64,000 nucleotides of DNA from Myxococcales bacterium (GTDB taxonomy: Bacteria; Myxococcota_A; Polyangia; Palsa-1104; JAEUJZ01). How positions within the stretch are numbered: the first letter of the stretch is position 1; each line of letters starts with the position of its first letter. Position numbers and translations under genes: made by a program. Positions 53,197 through 62,500 of the stretch are shown one piece after another. The notes below the pieces were generated by a model, which did no database searches, was not told the origin of the DNA, and saw nothing but the letters and a program-made list of their open reading frames with translations. The stretch spans positions 1-64,000 of the forward strand of contig JAEUKB010000074.1 of NCBI GenBank assembly GCA_016794365.1. Reading direction: 5' to 3'.

Positions 53197-54258
53197 ATGG
53201 TGGGCGACGACTTGCTCCTCTTTCCGCTTGGCCTGTTGGATGGACTGCGCGGGCGTCTTCTGCGCCTGCTGGGCGGCATCGGCGTGCGCCTCTGTCGCAG
53301 TCCCGAGCTGCGTGTCGCGGTGCGCGGCAGCCTGGCGGTGCTGGTCGCGCTACTCGGTGCGCTCTGTCTGCCGCTGTGGATCTTGGTGCTGGGGCCGCTT
53401 GTGCTCGGCGTGCCGCACCTGCTCAGCGATGTGCGCTACTTGGTGGTCAGGCCCGGTCATCAGCGCTCGCTGCGGCTTGTGATCTGGGTCGGGCTGCCGC
53501 TTGTGGTCTGCGGACTTGGTGCGGGCATGCCAGCCGGGCTGGTCGCGCTCTTCGGCGTGATGATCGCGGCCCCTGGGCAGACCTGGCGCAAGGTGGTCGG
53601 TGCGCTGCTCGTGCTGGCCTTGGCTGCCACCTGGTTTGTCGAGCACAGCTTTTACGTTCACGAGCTGTTGCTGGCCCACCTGCACAACCCGATTGGCGTG
53701 CTGCTGTGGTTTCTGTGGCGGCCTCGGCATGGACGGCTGCACCTGTGGCCGCTTGGCTTGTACCTGCTGTGTGGCGCGCTGCTTTTGGCGGGATGGCTCA
53801 GTCCCTGGGCGCTTTCGCTGCGGCTCGGTCCTGCGCCGGTGGCAGATGCTCTCGACTTTCTGCGTGAGTCGCTTGCGCCCGGCCTGTCCGAGTCCGTGGG
53901 CCTGCGCCTGCTGGTGCTGTTTTGCTTCGCCCAGATGGTTCACTACTCGGTGTGGCTTCAGCTTGTGCCGGAAGAAGACCGCGACCGACCCACGCCGCGA
54001 ACCTTCCGCCAGAGCCTGCTCGCCTTGCGTGCGGATCTCTCCGGGCCGCTTTTGCTGCTGGCGGCGATGGTGCTCTGCGGCCTGTGGGTCTGGAGCTTCG
54101 TTGCCGTGTGGGACGCGCGGATCGCCTACTTTCGGCTGGCCGGTTTTCATGGCTACCTAGAGCTGTGTGTGCTGGGTCTGTGGTTTGTCGCGGGGCAGCC
54201 GCCCAGGCCGCTGCGACCGCTGGTCCGTTCCCGCTACGGGCTTGTGCCCACGCGCTAA
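53197..54258 (+). CDS. Polytopic membrane protein with conserved histidines
   Basis: 353 residues, about ten hydrophobic segments. Histidines fall in or near predicted helices: LGVPHLLSDVRYL, EHSFYVHELLLAHLHN, FAQMVHYSVWL and GFHGYLELCVL. The pattern recalls membrane oxygenases of the Brp/Blh (beta-carotene dioxygenase) type, which bind iron through histidines, but similarity is weak and the family is not certain. It is divergent from acs and has no carotenoid genes beside it. Confidence 0.55.
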   Translation: MVGDDLLLFPLGLLDGLRGRLLRLLGGIGVRLCRSPELRVAVRGSLAVLVALLGALCLPLWILVLGPLVLGVPHLLSDVRYLVVRPGHQRSLRLVIWVGLPLVVCGLGAGMPAGLVALFGVMIAAPGQTWRKVVGALLVLALAATWFVEHSFYVHELLLAHLHNPIGVLLWFLWRPRHGRLHLWPLGLYLLCGALLLAGWLSPWALSLRLGPAPVADALDFLRESLAPGLSESVGLRLLVLFCFAQMVHYSVWLQLVPEEDRDRPTPRTFRQSLLALRADLSGPLLLLAAMVLCGLWVWSFVAVWDARIAYFRLAGFHGYLELCVLGLWFVAGQPPRPLRPLVRSRYGLVPTR

Positions 54259-54371
54259 GCGCTGCCCAAGCTGGCCTGGTTGCTGGCGTCGCCCGCAGGC
54301 CCGAGTCGGACTTTTCGGCACTTGGCACACACAGACAGGCGTATGCTGATCCAAGCCAAGGAGGCACGTCG

Positions 54372-55040
54372 ATGCGCAGAAACACTGTGGCGATGATGGG
54401 TGGCTTCATCCTGCTGGTGAGCAGTCTCGGATCGGTCGGTCTGGCCCATGCGGAAGGCGATGCGGAAGCGGCTCCCAGCCCGCTGTCGGTCCGCCGACTT
54501 CCGAGTGAAGCGGAAACGCCCGCTGCCCCCCAAGCCGCACCTGCCCCGGTGCGCAAGATTCGCCTGGAAGCCCACTCCGGGTCCGCCCAGGTGGTGCCGG
54601 TCAAAGCCCTGCTGCCTGCCGACTATCGACCGGCTGGGGTGGCTCCTTTGGGCGCTGCAACCGAGGGCTCGGGCGCAGCCGCGCATGCCAAAGACGACGC
54701 CGCCGGGAAGGCCCCCGCCAAGAAGGCCAGCCGCAGCCCCGGTGCCGATGCCACCGTCCGCAAGCGGCTGCCCTTGGCACCGACCGAAGCCGACCTTCAG
54801 CGCGAGCGTGCAATCCGCGACGGCGGACCCGATGTTCCCGCCAAAGACAGCCGCTCCACCGGCGAGCGCCTGGCGGATCAAGCGACGCGCATCCCCACCC
54901 AGCGCCGCTCGTGGCCGACCACCGTCACCAACACGGCGGGACCGACATCCCCTGCCGGACCGGGCAGCGCCCAAGACCGCAAAGGCACCATGATCGAAGC
55001 GAGCGGCCCCCAGCAAGGCGTCATTCGCAACCGCTGGTAG
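54372..55040 (+). CDS. Exported hypothetical protein rich in Ala and Pro
   Basis: 222 residues from the ATG at 54372, with AAGGAGG upstream. The signal peptide ends near LAHA. The mature part is a low-complexity Ala/Pro/Ser/Lys sequence with basic clusters and no obvious fold. Its role is unknown. It precedes the GST gene by 35 bases. Confidence 0.5.
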   Translation: MRRNTVAMMGGFILLVSSLGSVGLAHAEGDAEAAPSPLSVRRLPSEAETPAAPQAAPAPVRKIRLEAHSGSAQVVPVKALLPADYRPAGVAPLGAATEGSGAAAHAKDDAAGKAPAKKASRSPGADATVRKRLPLAPTEADLQRERAIRDGGPDVPAKDSRSTGERLADQATRIPTQRRSWPTTVTNTAGPTSPAGPGSAQDRKGTMIEASGPQQGVIRNRW

Positions 55041-55075
55041 CCCCCTCGCTCCATCGGCAGCAGGAGTCTTCCCCG

Positions 55076-55861
55076 ATGTCGCTTCGTCCCTTGCGCTTTA
55101 TCACCCTGCCGATCAGTCACTACTGCGAAAAGGTGCGGTGGGTGCTCGATCGGCAGCAGGTTCCCTATGTCGAAGAGGGTCACGCGCCGCTGTTTCATGC
55201 CTTTCACTCGCTGCCGCTGACCGGCGGAGCGTCGCGCACGCTGCCGATCCTCATCGATGACAACCAGTCGCCGCGCCAGGTGCTCGCCGACTCTGCCGAC
55301 TGCCTGCGCCACCTGGCGGATCAGCACGGAGCGACCTGGCTCTATCCGTCCCCCGATGCGGCGGCGATCGAAGCCGAGCTGGGCGACAAGCTGGGACCGG
55401 CGACCCGGCGGTTTGCCTACTTTCACTTGCTGCCTCGGGCCGATCTGACCCTGCCGCTGCTGACCGCGCGGGTTCCGGGTGGGGAAGTGATGGTGGCGCG
55501 CCTGCTGTATCCCGTCATCCGGCGGGTGATGGCGCGGTCGATGCGCATTGATGCAGCCGGGGCCGAGCGCTCGCGCCAGGTGCTGCGGGCCGAGCTTGCC
55601 AAGTGGAGTGCGCGCCTTTCTGACGGACGCAAGTACCTGTGTGGCGATGCGCTGTCGGCTGCCGATGTGACGCTGGGTGCGCTCGGGGCGCCGATGGTCT
55701 GGCCCGATGGCTATGCGCAGGTTCCGATGCCGAAGCTGTCCGCGCTGCCCGCAGCGCTGGGGCAAGAGATCGAGCAAGCCCGTCAGACGCTCGCTGGGCA
55801 GCTCATTTTGCGCCTGTATGCCGAGGATCGTCGCCCCAGCCGCCCCCCAGCCGCGCCGTAA
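55076..55861 (+). CDS. Glutathione S-transferase family protein
   Basis: 261 residues from the ATG at 55076; the frame is open upstream inside the previous gene. The thioredoxin-like domain starts ITLPISHYCEKVRWVLDRQQVPY, with the SHYCEK site typical of beta/omega-like GSTs, and TLPILIDD. The C-terminal helical domain ends with LCGDALSAADVTLGAL. The substrate is not known. Confidence 0.8.
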   Translation: MSLRPLRFITLPISHYCEKVRWVLDRQQVPYVEEGHAPLFHAFHSLPLTGGASRTLPILIDDNQSPRQVLADSADCLRHLADQHGATWLYPSPDAAAIEAELGDKLGPATRRFAYFHLLPRADLTLPLLTARVPGGEVMVARLLYPVIRRVMARSMRIDAAGAERSRQVLRAELAKWSARLSDGRKYLCGDALSAADVTLGALGAPMVWPDGYAQVPMPKLSALPAALGQEIEQARQTLAGQLILRLYAEDRRPSRPPAAP

Positions 55862-55892
55862 GACCTAGATCATCTCAGCCGCAAAGAAGAAG

Positions 55893-56184
55893 GCGGCAGG
55901 GAAGACTTGGATCATCCCTGGCGCAAGGCGGAATACGGCAGGGAAGACTTGGATCATCCCTGGCGCAAGCGCGGATACGGCAGGGAAGACTTTGGTCATC
56001 CCAGGGCGCAAGGCGGGATGCGGCAGGGAAGACTTTGATCATCCCAGGGCGCAAGCGCGGATGCGGCAGGGAAGACTTGGGTCATCCCAGGGCGCAAGCG
56101 CGGATGCGGCAGGGAAGACTTGGATCATCCTGTGGCGCAAGGCGGGATGCGGACGGGAAGACTTGGGTCATCCCAGGGCGGGTC
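55893..56184. repeat. Tandem array of seven 42-43 bp units
   Basis: The landmark GAAGAC starts at 55901, 55943, 55985, 56028, 56071, 56114 and 56157, so the period is 42 or 43. Each unit contains a CATCC-type arm, GCGCAAGCGC (or a close variant) and GGATG, which can form a small hairpin. The units are contiguous, with no unique spacers. The array fills the 323-base gap between the convergent GST and TonB-receptor genes. It may be a terminator-like or DNA-binding array, or a slippage minisatellite. Confidence 0.9.
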
Positions 56185-58569
56185 TTAGAAGGGCTTGCCG
56201 CCGACTTGGAAGAAGGCCGACCAGCCGGGCGCAGGGGTCGGCGTGACTTCCAGGGTCGGGGCCAGGTCGTAGAACGGATCGGGCGAGTAGTAGCGCTGGT
56301 TGAGCACGTTGTAGAAGTTCAGGCTGGTCCACAGCCGGTTTCTAAAGAAGCGCGCGCGCACGCCCAGGTTCAAGATCGCTTGCGGCGGCAGCTTGTCGAA
56401 CGTCAGGTCGGATGCGTTCGCGATGGTGGACCCATCGGCCAGGGACAGGCTGCGATAGCGGTTGGGATCGTCGTAGGAACCCACCACCTGCAAGGTGCCG
56501 TTGGTGTCCAGCCAGCCGGGAATCACGGACAGCACCCAGCCGAGGTTGAAGCTGTGCTGCGGCATGCTGCGCAGCAGGCCTCGGTCGTTGGTCGTGATGT
56601 GCAGGAACGTGTAGTTGGCCGACAGGGTGTGATCGCCGACGTACATGCGCGCGGCGGACTCGACCGAGTGAATGGTGCGGTGCGAGTTGACCTCGCTGCC
56701 CCTGGCCACGCTGCTGACATCGGTGCGCCGGTTGGTGTAGCTGCCGTTCGAGATGACGATGAGCCCGCGCAGGTCGGTGTAGGCGTAATCGACACGTAGC
56801 TGGAGCGCGCGAATCGGGCCAATGTTGCGCAGCAGCTTGGCGTTCCATTCGCCCTGGAAGGCCTGGCTGGTCTCGTTGGAGAGCTGGTGGCTGCCGCTAA
56901 ACTGCACCGCCGCGCCGTTCGAGTCGGTGTTGTTGAACACCGGCGGACGGAAGCCCGAGGCGTAGTTGGCCTTGAGGTGCATGTCGCGATAGAAGTTCCA
57001 CACGAGCGAAGCGCTGCCGAGGAGCACGCCGTTGCCGCCGATGTTGCCGCCGTTGTACTCGGCCTTGCCGAAGCCGCCTTGCAGACGGACTCCGGCATCG
57101 AGGGTCAGGCTGGACACGGGGCGGAAGGTGTCCGACACGTACAAGGCGGTGACCAGGCGGTTGGTGGCAAACAGGAACGGCACCGGACACTGCGGCTGAA
57201 ACACCGGCGTGGTCAGTCCCGACTGCTGGAGCGGACAGCTGATCGGCAGATCCTTGGGATCGGACAGCGGGAAGCGCACGGTCGGTTCCGGCACCCAGTC
57301 GTAGAACAGATCGCCGCCCCACAGCAGGCGGTTGCGCAGCGGCAAGGTGGCATCGCCGTCGATGGTCAGGCCGAGCCGATAGGAACGAATCTCGGTGTTG
57401 AAGGTGGTGCCGCTTGGGTTGCGGGCCGATCCGGGCAGCAGCACAGCATCCAGGTCGCGGATGAACTCGATGGCGTAGCTTTTGACATCGAGTCCCAGCC
57501 GGTCCTTGAGAAAGCGGCCTTTGTACTGAAGGGTGACAAAGCGGTCGAACGACTGGAGGTGGTTGCGAACCGGCTCGCCTGCGGGGGCGTTGGTCGCGGT
57601 GTCCCAGCGGCCACTCGTCGGGCTGTTGGCAAACGACAGCGAGGTGTTCATCAGCGCAAACGGCATCGAGTACGACAGCGTGACCGGCCCGTACGAGATC
57701 TTGCCGTCGATGTTGACGATGAACGAGCGCTCGGGGTTGGTGTCCGCGAAGGTGGAATAGATGTGCGGACCGACCGGCGACGGAGCCGAGTTGCGGGACA
57801 GGGTGCTTAAGACGTTGTAGCGCGAGCCGAGATAGGTCTCATAGCTGACGTGCTGAACGATGCTGAGCTTGGGGCCTTTCTTGAAGCGGAAGCTCTTGCC
57901 AAACAGGGCGTAGGCGCGAAAGTCCTGGGGAGAGCCGGGACCATCGCCATAGCCAGCGCTCACTTCCAGGCCGTTGATGTCGTCGGCGTCTTTGCTGATC
58001 AGGTTGACGATGCCCAAAAACGAGTTGGCGCCCCACAGCACGCCGCCCGGTCCGGTCACCACTTCGATGCTCTTGATCGTCTCCAGCGGCAGCGAGCGGT
58101 TGTAGGTTCCGACGTTGGTCACGGGCTCAAACAGCGAGACGCCATCGCGCAGAAGGAGCGCCGCTTGGGCGGTTCCGCGCACCATGGGCATCGCCAGCAA
58201 GCTGCCGCCGTTCGAGCTAGACAGCCAGCCGGGGATGTTTTCGAGCACCTGGGAGATGTTGCGGTAGCCACGGGCTTGGATCTCGTCGGAGCGAATGACC
58301 GTAACGATCGAGGGCGCTTCCTGCACCGTCGTGACCTGCTTGGCGGCAGACAGCACGCGGTCGGCGATGTCGATGTCGGTTGCGGGGCTGCTCTTGTCGC
58401 CTTCGCTCTTGCTGGCGGTGGCTTCCACCGGCTCGGGATCGGGCAGCAGCACGTCATAGGTCGGATCGAGCGCCGAAGTGCCGCGTCGCGCCGGCAAGGG
58501 CACTTCTTGAGCGAGCACCCAAGAGGGCAGACCCAAGCAAAACAGGCCGAGAAGGAGAGACTTTTTCAC
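56185..58569 (-). CDS. TonB-dependent outer-membrane receptor
   Basis: 794 residues. The signal peptide is KKSLLLGLFCLGLPSWVLA. The plug domain (about 60-220) includes IVTVIRSDEIQARGYRNISQVLENIPG and the sequence SIEVVTGPGGVLWGANSFLGIVNLIS. A 22-strand-type barrel ends with an aromatic-rich C-terminus (FFQVGGKPF). It imports a substrate using TonB-ExbBD energy. The ligand (iron, vitamin or other) is not identifiable. It is the last gene of a three-gene operon with a beta-barrel protein and a lipoprotein. Confidence 0.9.
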   Translation of the reverse strand: MKKSLLLGLFCLGLPSWVLAQEVPLPARRGTSALDPTYDVLLPDPEPVEATASKSEGDKSSPATDIDIADRVLSAAKQVTTVQEAPSIVTVIRSDEIQARGYRNISQVLENIPGWLSSSNGGSLLAMPMVRGTAQAALLLRDGVSLFEPVTNVGTYNRSLPLETIKSIEVVTGPGGVLWGANSFLGIVNLISKDADDINGLEVSAGYGDGPGSPQDFRAYALFGKSFRFKKGPKLSIVQHVSYETYLGSRYNVLSTLSRNSAPSPVGPHIYSTFADTNPERSFIVNIDGKISYGPVTLSYSMPFALMNTSLSFANSPTSGRWDTATNAPAGEPVRNHLQSFDRFVTLQYKGRFLKDRLGLDVKSYAIEFIRDLDAVLLPGSARNPSGTTFNTEIRSYRLGLTIDGDATLPLRNRLLWGGDLFYDWVPEPTVRFPLSDPKDLPISCPLQQSGLTTPVFQPQCPVPFLFATNRLVTALYVSDTFRPVSSLTLDAGVRLQGGFGKAEYNGGNIGGNGVLLGSASLVWNFYRDMHLKANYASGFRPPVFNNTDSNGAAVQFSGSHQLSNETSQAFQGEWNAKLLRNIGPIRALQLRVDYAYTDLRGLIVISNGSYTNRRTDVSSVARGSEVNSHRTIHSVESAARMYVGDHTLSANYTFLHITTNDRGLLRSMPQHSFNLGWVLSVIPGWLDTNGTLQVVGSYDDPNRYRSLSLADGSTIANASDLTFDKLPPQAILNLGVRARFFRNRLWTSLNFYNVLNQRYYSPDPFYDLAPTLEVTPTPAPGWSAFFQVGGKPF

Positions 58570-59603
58570 AGCAGCCCTCCCGCGCGGGGAAGCAGCGAGT
58601 ACGCCATGCCGAACATCACCCGTCCTGCGGCATTGCGCGGGTTGTCAACCAGCAGTCCACCGCCGCCCGAGATCGAAAAGCGCAGCTTGTCGGTGGGCAA
58701 GATGTACAGCGAGCCCAGCGCGCTGGCGGTCGGGGACACCATGTCTCCGCTGACGGGAATCGTGCCGACGCTTTCAAGGCCCAGACCGATCAGCCGATGC
58801 AGTCGCACGCTGAGCGCACCACCCCAGGTCAGCTCGTGGCCTGTGGCAAAGCGCAGCGGAGGACTTGCGGCTTGGGCGGTCGTTGGGCTGGGCTCGTACA
58901 GCTCGCTGCCTTGGCGAATGACCGCACCGAAGCTGCCCAGGATGTGGAGCCGACCGAGCAGCGCGCCGAGCAGCAGCTTGGGTCGAAACGTCACATTGGC
59001 TTCTCCAAAGAACGAGCTTTGATCGCCGATGGGAACGGTTAGCTCCAGCAGCGTGCCGATCTCGAAGTACTTGCCACCGTAAAAGCGCGCCTTGACCGCC
59101 AGCCGAGGATCGCGCACGCCGACGTTGCTGATCGCGACGTTTTGGCGCGGCTGTCCAGCGTACATTCCGGTCGGCATCGTCGAGCCCATCGTCGCCGAGC
59201 CCGCAGGCAGCACCGTCACGCTGGGATCGCCGATGGCGTTCTGATCGTAGACGTTTACCCCAACCGGAACCAAGGCGGACAGCGACAGAAAGTCCCACAG
59301 GCCCAGATAGAACCCGAGGTCGAGCGTGACTTGGTGCTCGATCACCGAAAACGGCGCTTCGGCGCGGTTCAGGTTCACATCGTTGAGCGTCAGTCGCAGC
59401 GGCGCTCTCGCCCAGCCGATGTTGGCGGTCATGCCAAACTCAAACTGCTGCGGGGTCTGCGCGCGATCGACGACTTGCAGGCCGTAGGCATCCATCGTCG
59501 GTCGTGCCATCGCGACATCGAAGCTGCGATCCGCGTGTGCCGTCGAAAGATTGCTGAACGCTGCGCCCAGCGTACAGAGCAGCCAAAGAGCGTGGTGCCT
59601 CAT
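58566..59603 (-). CDS. Outer-membrane beta-barrel protein upstream of the TonB receptor
   Basis: 345 residues. A signal peptide ends near STAHA. The sequence alternates amphipathic strands (VIEHQVTLDLGFYLGLWDFLSLSALVPVGV, LAVKARFYGGKYFEIGTLLEL) typical of larger outer-membrane barrels found in myxobacteria. Its start and stop overlap the neighbours by four bases on each side, so the three genes are translationally coupled. Its role may be assembly or export in the same pathway as the receptor. Confidence 0.65.
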   Translation of the reverse strand: MRHHALWLLCTLGAAFSNLSTAHADRSFDVAMARPTMDAYGLQVVDRAQTPQQFEFGMTANIGWARAPLRLTLNDVNLNRAEAPFSVIEHQVTLDLGFYLGLWDFLSLSALVPVGVNVYDQNAIGDPSVTVLPAGSATMGSTMPTGMYAGQPRQNVAISNVGVRDPRLAVKARFYGGKYFEIGTLLELTVPIGDQSSFFGEANVTFRPKLLLGALLGRLHILGSFGAVIRQGSELYEPSPTTAQAASPPLRFATGHELTWGGALSVRLHRLIGLGLESVGTIPVSGDMVSPTASALGSLYILPTDKLRFSISGGGGLLVDNPRNAAGRVMFGMAYSLLPRAGGLL

Positions 59604-60736
59604 TGCAGCCTCTCATCAAGCTGGGTAAGCACCGACGCGGAACCGACGACTGCCGTAAAGGTCGCGGGCAGTCCGACGCCGCTGGTGTTGGCGAGCATCA
59701 CGAACTTGATGGCACCGCGACCGGCGGACGAGTCGGGCAAGCGCTTGCCTTGCATCACCGGGTAATAAATTCCGCCTGCGGCTTTGGGATCGTCGGGCTC
59801 GATGCGGATCTGAAGCTCGGTCAGATCCTTCATGTTCGACGGCACCGAAAAGGTAATCCCTGAGTAGTTCTGCGTTGGCAGATCCGGCGCTGCGGTTCCG
59901 GCCCCGGTCTGATAGAGCATCGTTCCATAGAGCACACCCGACAGCGGCTTGGTGTACTGCTTCGGGTTGCCGACGTACCACAGCGGATGAGCGCCTGCGC
60001 CGCTTTCGTCTCCGTCGCGATAGCGCTTACAGACATCCAGACGCCTCGCTGATTCGGCATCGTCTTCCGCCGAGGTCGGGGTGATGGCTTGAAGCTGGGT
60101 GCCGCGTCGTGGCTCGCTCGCGGTATCGGGACTGTGCTGCACCAGCACCAGCATCGTTGTCGCCGCGCGACCTTTCACCATCAGGTTGGGATCGCTGTTT
60201 GTCGCCGGAAACGGGGTCAGCTTCGACACCACTTTGCCGGTCTGTAACAGGAGCTGATCGCGCGCGGTCAAGGTGACATCGGACAGCGACTCGCCATCTG
60301 CCGTGCGCTGCGCCTTTTGGGTGTAGAGCTGCGCGCCACAGGTGCTTGATGACAGGTTGCCTTTGGTGCCGCAGCTTCCGTCGTCGCGGTCCATGCCTCG
60401 GATGGCGCATGGCTCGCTGGGATCGACGACGGGCAGCACCTGAAAGCCGGTGAAGTCCTTGGGATCGCCGCTGCCGATGTTGGCGACGATTCGCTCGGGG
60501 TTCGGGCTGCCCGCGTAGTAGGCGTACATCTCGACGTGATGGCCCGCAAAGGGCAAGGTCGGCACGACGGGAGCCGGCGTACATCCGGTCGGAACCCCGG
60601 GCGCGACGCACGGCTGCGGGGGCAGTGGCCAGGCAATCGCCATCGCAATGACCGAGCCTGAGAAGGTATCGCAGCTACCCGCCAGAGTCGGCAGCAGTGC
60701 GAACAGATAGGACAGCTTCCGCGACGGGACTAACAC
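59600..60736 (-). CDS. Lipoprotein, first gene of the TonB-receptor operon
   Basis: 378 residues from a GTG at 60736; a TTG at 60772 is possible. The lipoprotein signal peptide ends LAGSC. The mature part begins with proline- and cysteine-rich sequence (CVAPGVPTGCTPAPVVPT) and then a beta-rich domain. No family is recognised. It overlaps the beta-barrel gene by four bases. It may bind the ligand or help its capture at the cell surface. Confidence 0.6.
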   Translation of the reverse strand: MLVPSRKLSYLFALLPTLAGSCDTFSGSVIAMAIAWPLPPQPCVAPGVPTGCTPAPVVPTLPFAGHHVEMYAYYAGSPNPERIVANIGSGDPKDFTGFQVLPVVDPSEPCAIRGMDRDDGSCGTKGNLSSSTCGAQLYTQKAQRTADGESLSDVTLTARDQLLLQTGKVVSKLTPFPATNSDPNLMVKGRAATTMLVLVQHSPDTASEPRRGTQLQAITPTSAEDDAESARRLDVCKRYRDGDESGAGAHPLWYVGNPKQYTKPLSGVLYGTMLYQTGAGTAAPDLPTQNYSGITFSVPSNMKDLTELQIRIEPDDPKAAGGIYYPVMQGKRLPDSSAGRGAIKFVMLANTSGVGLPATFTAVVGSASVLTQLDERLQ

Positions 60737-60782
60737 ATTAGAAGCGTATCGAGCGGGCTTTGAATCTGTCAATCAATTCATC

Positions 60783-62360
60783 TTATTCGTCATCATCCTC
60801 GTCGCCTTCGTCGGTCGCTCCGCCTCTTACTGATAACAGCGCCCACTCTCGCTTGCCGCCCGTTAGCTTGGTTCCGCAGTATTGGCAGGTCACGGCATCG
60901 GATCCGGCCAGTGGACCACCACACTCGGGACAGTCGAGCGAAGACAGACCTGTGCGGCTCTTGGCTGTGGCCGACCGCGCGAGTGCAAAGACGTGGGTGA
61001 AGTTCTCGGGCTCTTTGCCACCGACCGAAGCGCTCCACATGATCTCGACGTAGGCGTAGTCTTGTTCCCCGCCGGTCAGGACCGATTCCAGCTCGGCGCT
61101 ACCAACGGCAACCTGCGTCAGCTTGGCGGCATCGAGCGATAGCTCGGACTGCTCGGAGGACGAAGTCGGTGGACTGACGCAGAAGCGATGCAGCTTGTCG
61201 CTCTTTTGGGTCGCTTTCGCTTCGATCCACTTCCAGAAGATCACCGAGGCACGATCTTCGATCTCTTGACGACTGACCGACGGATCGCGCTGCCGCAGCT
61301 CTTCCAGGCCCGAGATGTCTCCGACGGCTGGATCGGCGCGCCACTCTTCCGGCTGCGTGATCTCGGCCAGCACCCAGTCGTGCTCACCGGAGTTTACGAG
61401 CGCTTTGCAGTACTCACACTTGACGACCTCGCCGAGCGGCAAGTCCGCGCCGCAGCTTGGACACTTGCCTTCGAGCGCCGGGATGCCTTTCTTGCTGTGC
61501 TTGCCGCGTCGTCGCACAAACGACCAGACCTCGTGATACTGGCTCAGCGCAGCTTTTTTGGTCTGCGACAGCGCTTCACTGGGCGACAGGTTGATGCCGA
61601 CATCGCGATCGCGCGCTTCTCCGACGATCTTGACGTGAACGGTATCCCACTGCGCATCAGCCACCGCCGCCAGGATGTCCGCCGACACCACGCGCCAGTC
61701 CGCCATCATGTTGCGCAGACCCTGCGCACGGAGCAGCTCAAGCTGGGTCGAAAAGCGAACGTACACACCATCAGAGATCACGCGGCGCGCCGGACCCATG
61801 TTGCCCGCGAGCCACGCTTCGTTGACCTTGGCGACGACGGTCTTGGTACGCGACAGAAACGTCATCGGCTCGAAGTCGGGATCGTGCTTGCGCAGCTCAT
61901 CAAGACCGGCTTTGGCCAGGGAGTTATCGACGGCAAGCTTGGCGCGCTCGGGCTTTTGCTTGTTGTTGCGACTGGCCAGCCAGATAAGCAGCACGATGAC
62001 CGCGAAGATAAAAATCGGAATCAGCCAGCTACTCGAGGACGAGCCTCCGCCGGTATAGACCACCGTGGTCGAGCTGCCCGAGCCATACGAAGATCCGTAC
62101 GACGAGCTGGAAGATCCGGACGAGCGTGACGAAGATCCCGACGAGTAACCGCGAGAGCTACTTGAGCTTGGGCTCGAATACGATCGACTAGAGCTGGAGC
62201 TAGAACCGGAATAGCTGCGAGAGCTACTCGATGAGCTTCGCGAAGACGAGCGATAGCTTTGACCACCGCCGGGACGAGCCGCCGCCCGATCGAACGCAAA
62301 CCAGAAGACCAGAAGCAAAGAGAGCAGCCAGACCACACCGCGTCGCAGCATACGTAGCAT
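60783..62360 (-). CDS. Tim44-like domain protein with zinc ribbons
   Basis: 525 residues from the ATG at 62360; the longer frame upstream is not credible. A signal or anchor segment is followed by a Ser/Gly/Tyr-rich region (about 30-100) and a transmembrane helix (WLIPIFIFAVIVLLIWLAS). A Tim44-like domain (FLSRTKTVVAKVNEAWLAGNMGPARRVISDGVYVRF) follows. Two zinc ribbons follow: CPSCG with CEYCKA, and near the end CPECGG with CQYCG. The second half also repeats part of the Tim44-like domain. Role unknown; an interaction platform at the membrane is likely. Confidence 0.7.
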   Translation of the reverse strand: MLRMLRRGVVWLLSLLLVFWFAFDRAAARPGGGQSYRSSSRSSSSSSRSYSGSSSSSSRSYSSPSSSSSRGYSSGSSSRSSGSSSSSYGSSYGSGSSTTVVYTGGGSSSSSWLIPIFIFAVIVLLIWLASRNNKQKPERAKLAVDNSLAKAGLDELRKHDPDFEPMTFLSRTKTVVAKVNEAWLAGNMGPARRVISDGVYVRFSTQLELLRAQGLRNMMADWRVVSADILAAVADAQWDTVHVKIVGEARDRDVGINLSPSEALSQTKKAALSQYHEVWSFVRRRGKHSKKGIPALEGKCPSCGADLPLGEVVKCEYCKALVNSGEHDWVLAEITQPEEWRADPAVGDISGLEELRQRDPSVSRQEIEDRASVIFWKWIEAKATQKSDKLHRFCVSPPTSSSEQSELSLDAAKLTQVAVGSAELESVLTGGEQDYAYVEIMWSASVGGKEPENFTHVFALARSATAKSRTGLSSLDCPECGGPLAGSDAVTCQYCGTKLTGGKREWALLSVRGGATDEGDEDDDE

Positions 62361-62451
62361 CCTAGCTTGTCTCGGCTCTGTCGTCACGAAGCGCGCATGA
62401 CGCCTGGGCCAGACTGCTTGCGGTCCAAGCTGGGCTGAAACCAGGCGAAAC

Positions 62452-62487
62452 GAAGAGAAAACGGGCGAACGGAAGAGAAAACGGGCG
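62452..62487. repeat. Two direct copies of a 16-base unit at 20-base spacing
   Basis: GAAGAGAAAACGGGCG occurs at 62452 and at 62472. The copies lie in the 140-base gap between the FHA gene and the Tim44-like gene, so they may be regulatory or a slippage relic. Confidence 0.75.
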
Positions 62488-62500
62488 GGAAGCGGACGGC

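Noticed and set aside
55893..56184. Possible CRISPR array
   Set aside because: The 42-43 bp units follow one another with no unique spacers, and no cas genes are present.
55639..56799. Long plus-strand ORF opposite the TonB receptor
   Set aside because: It runs through the tandem array and antisense to a clear receptor gene; composition and lack of a start signal mark it as spurious.
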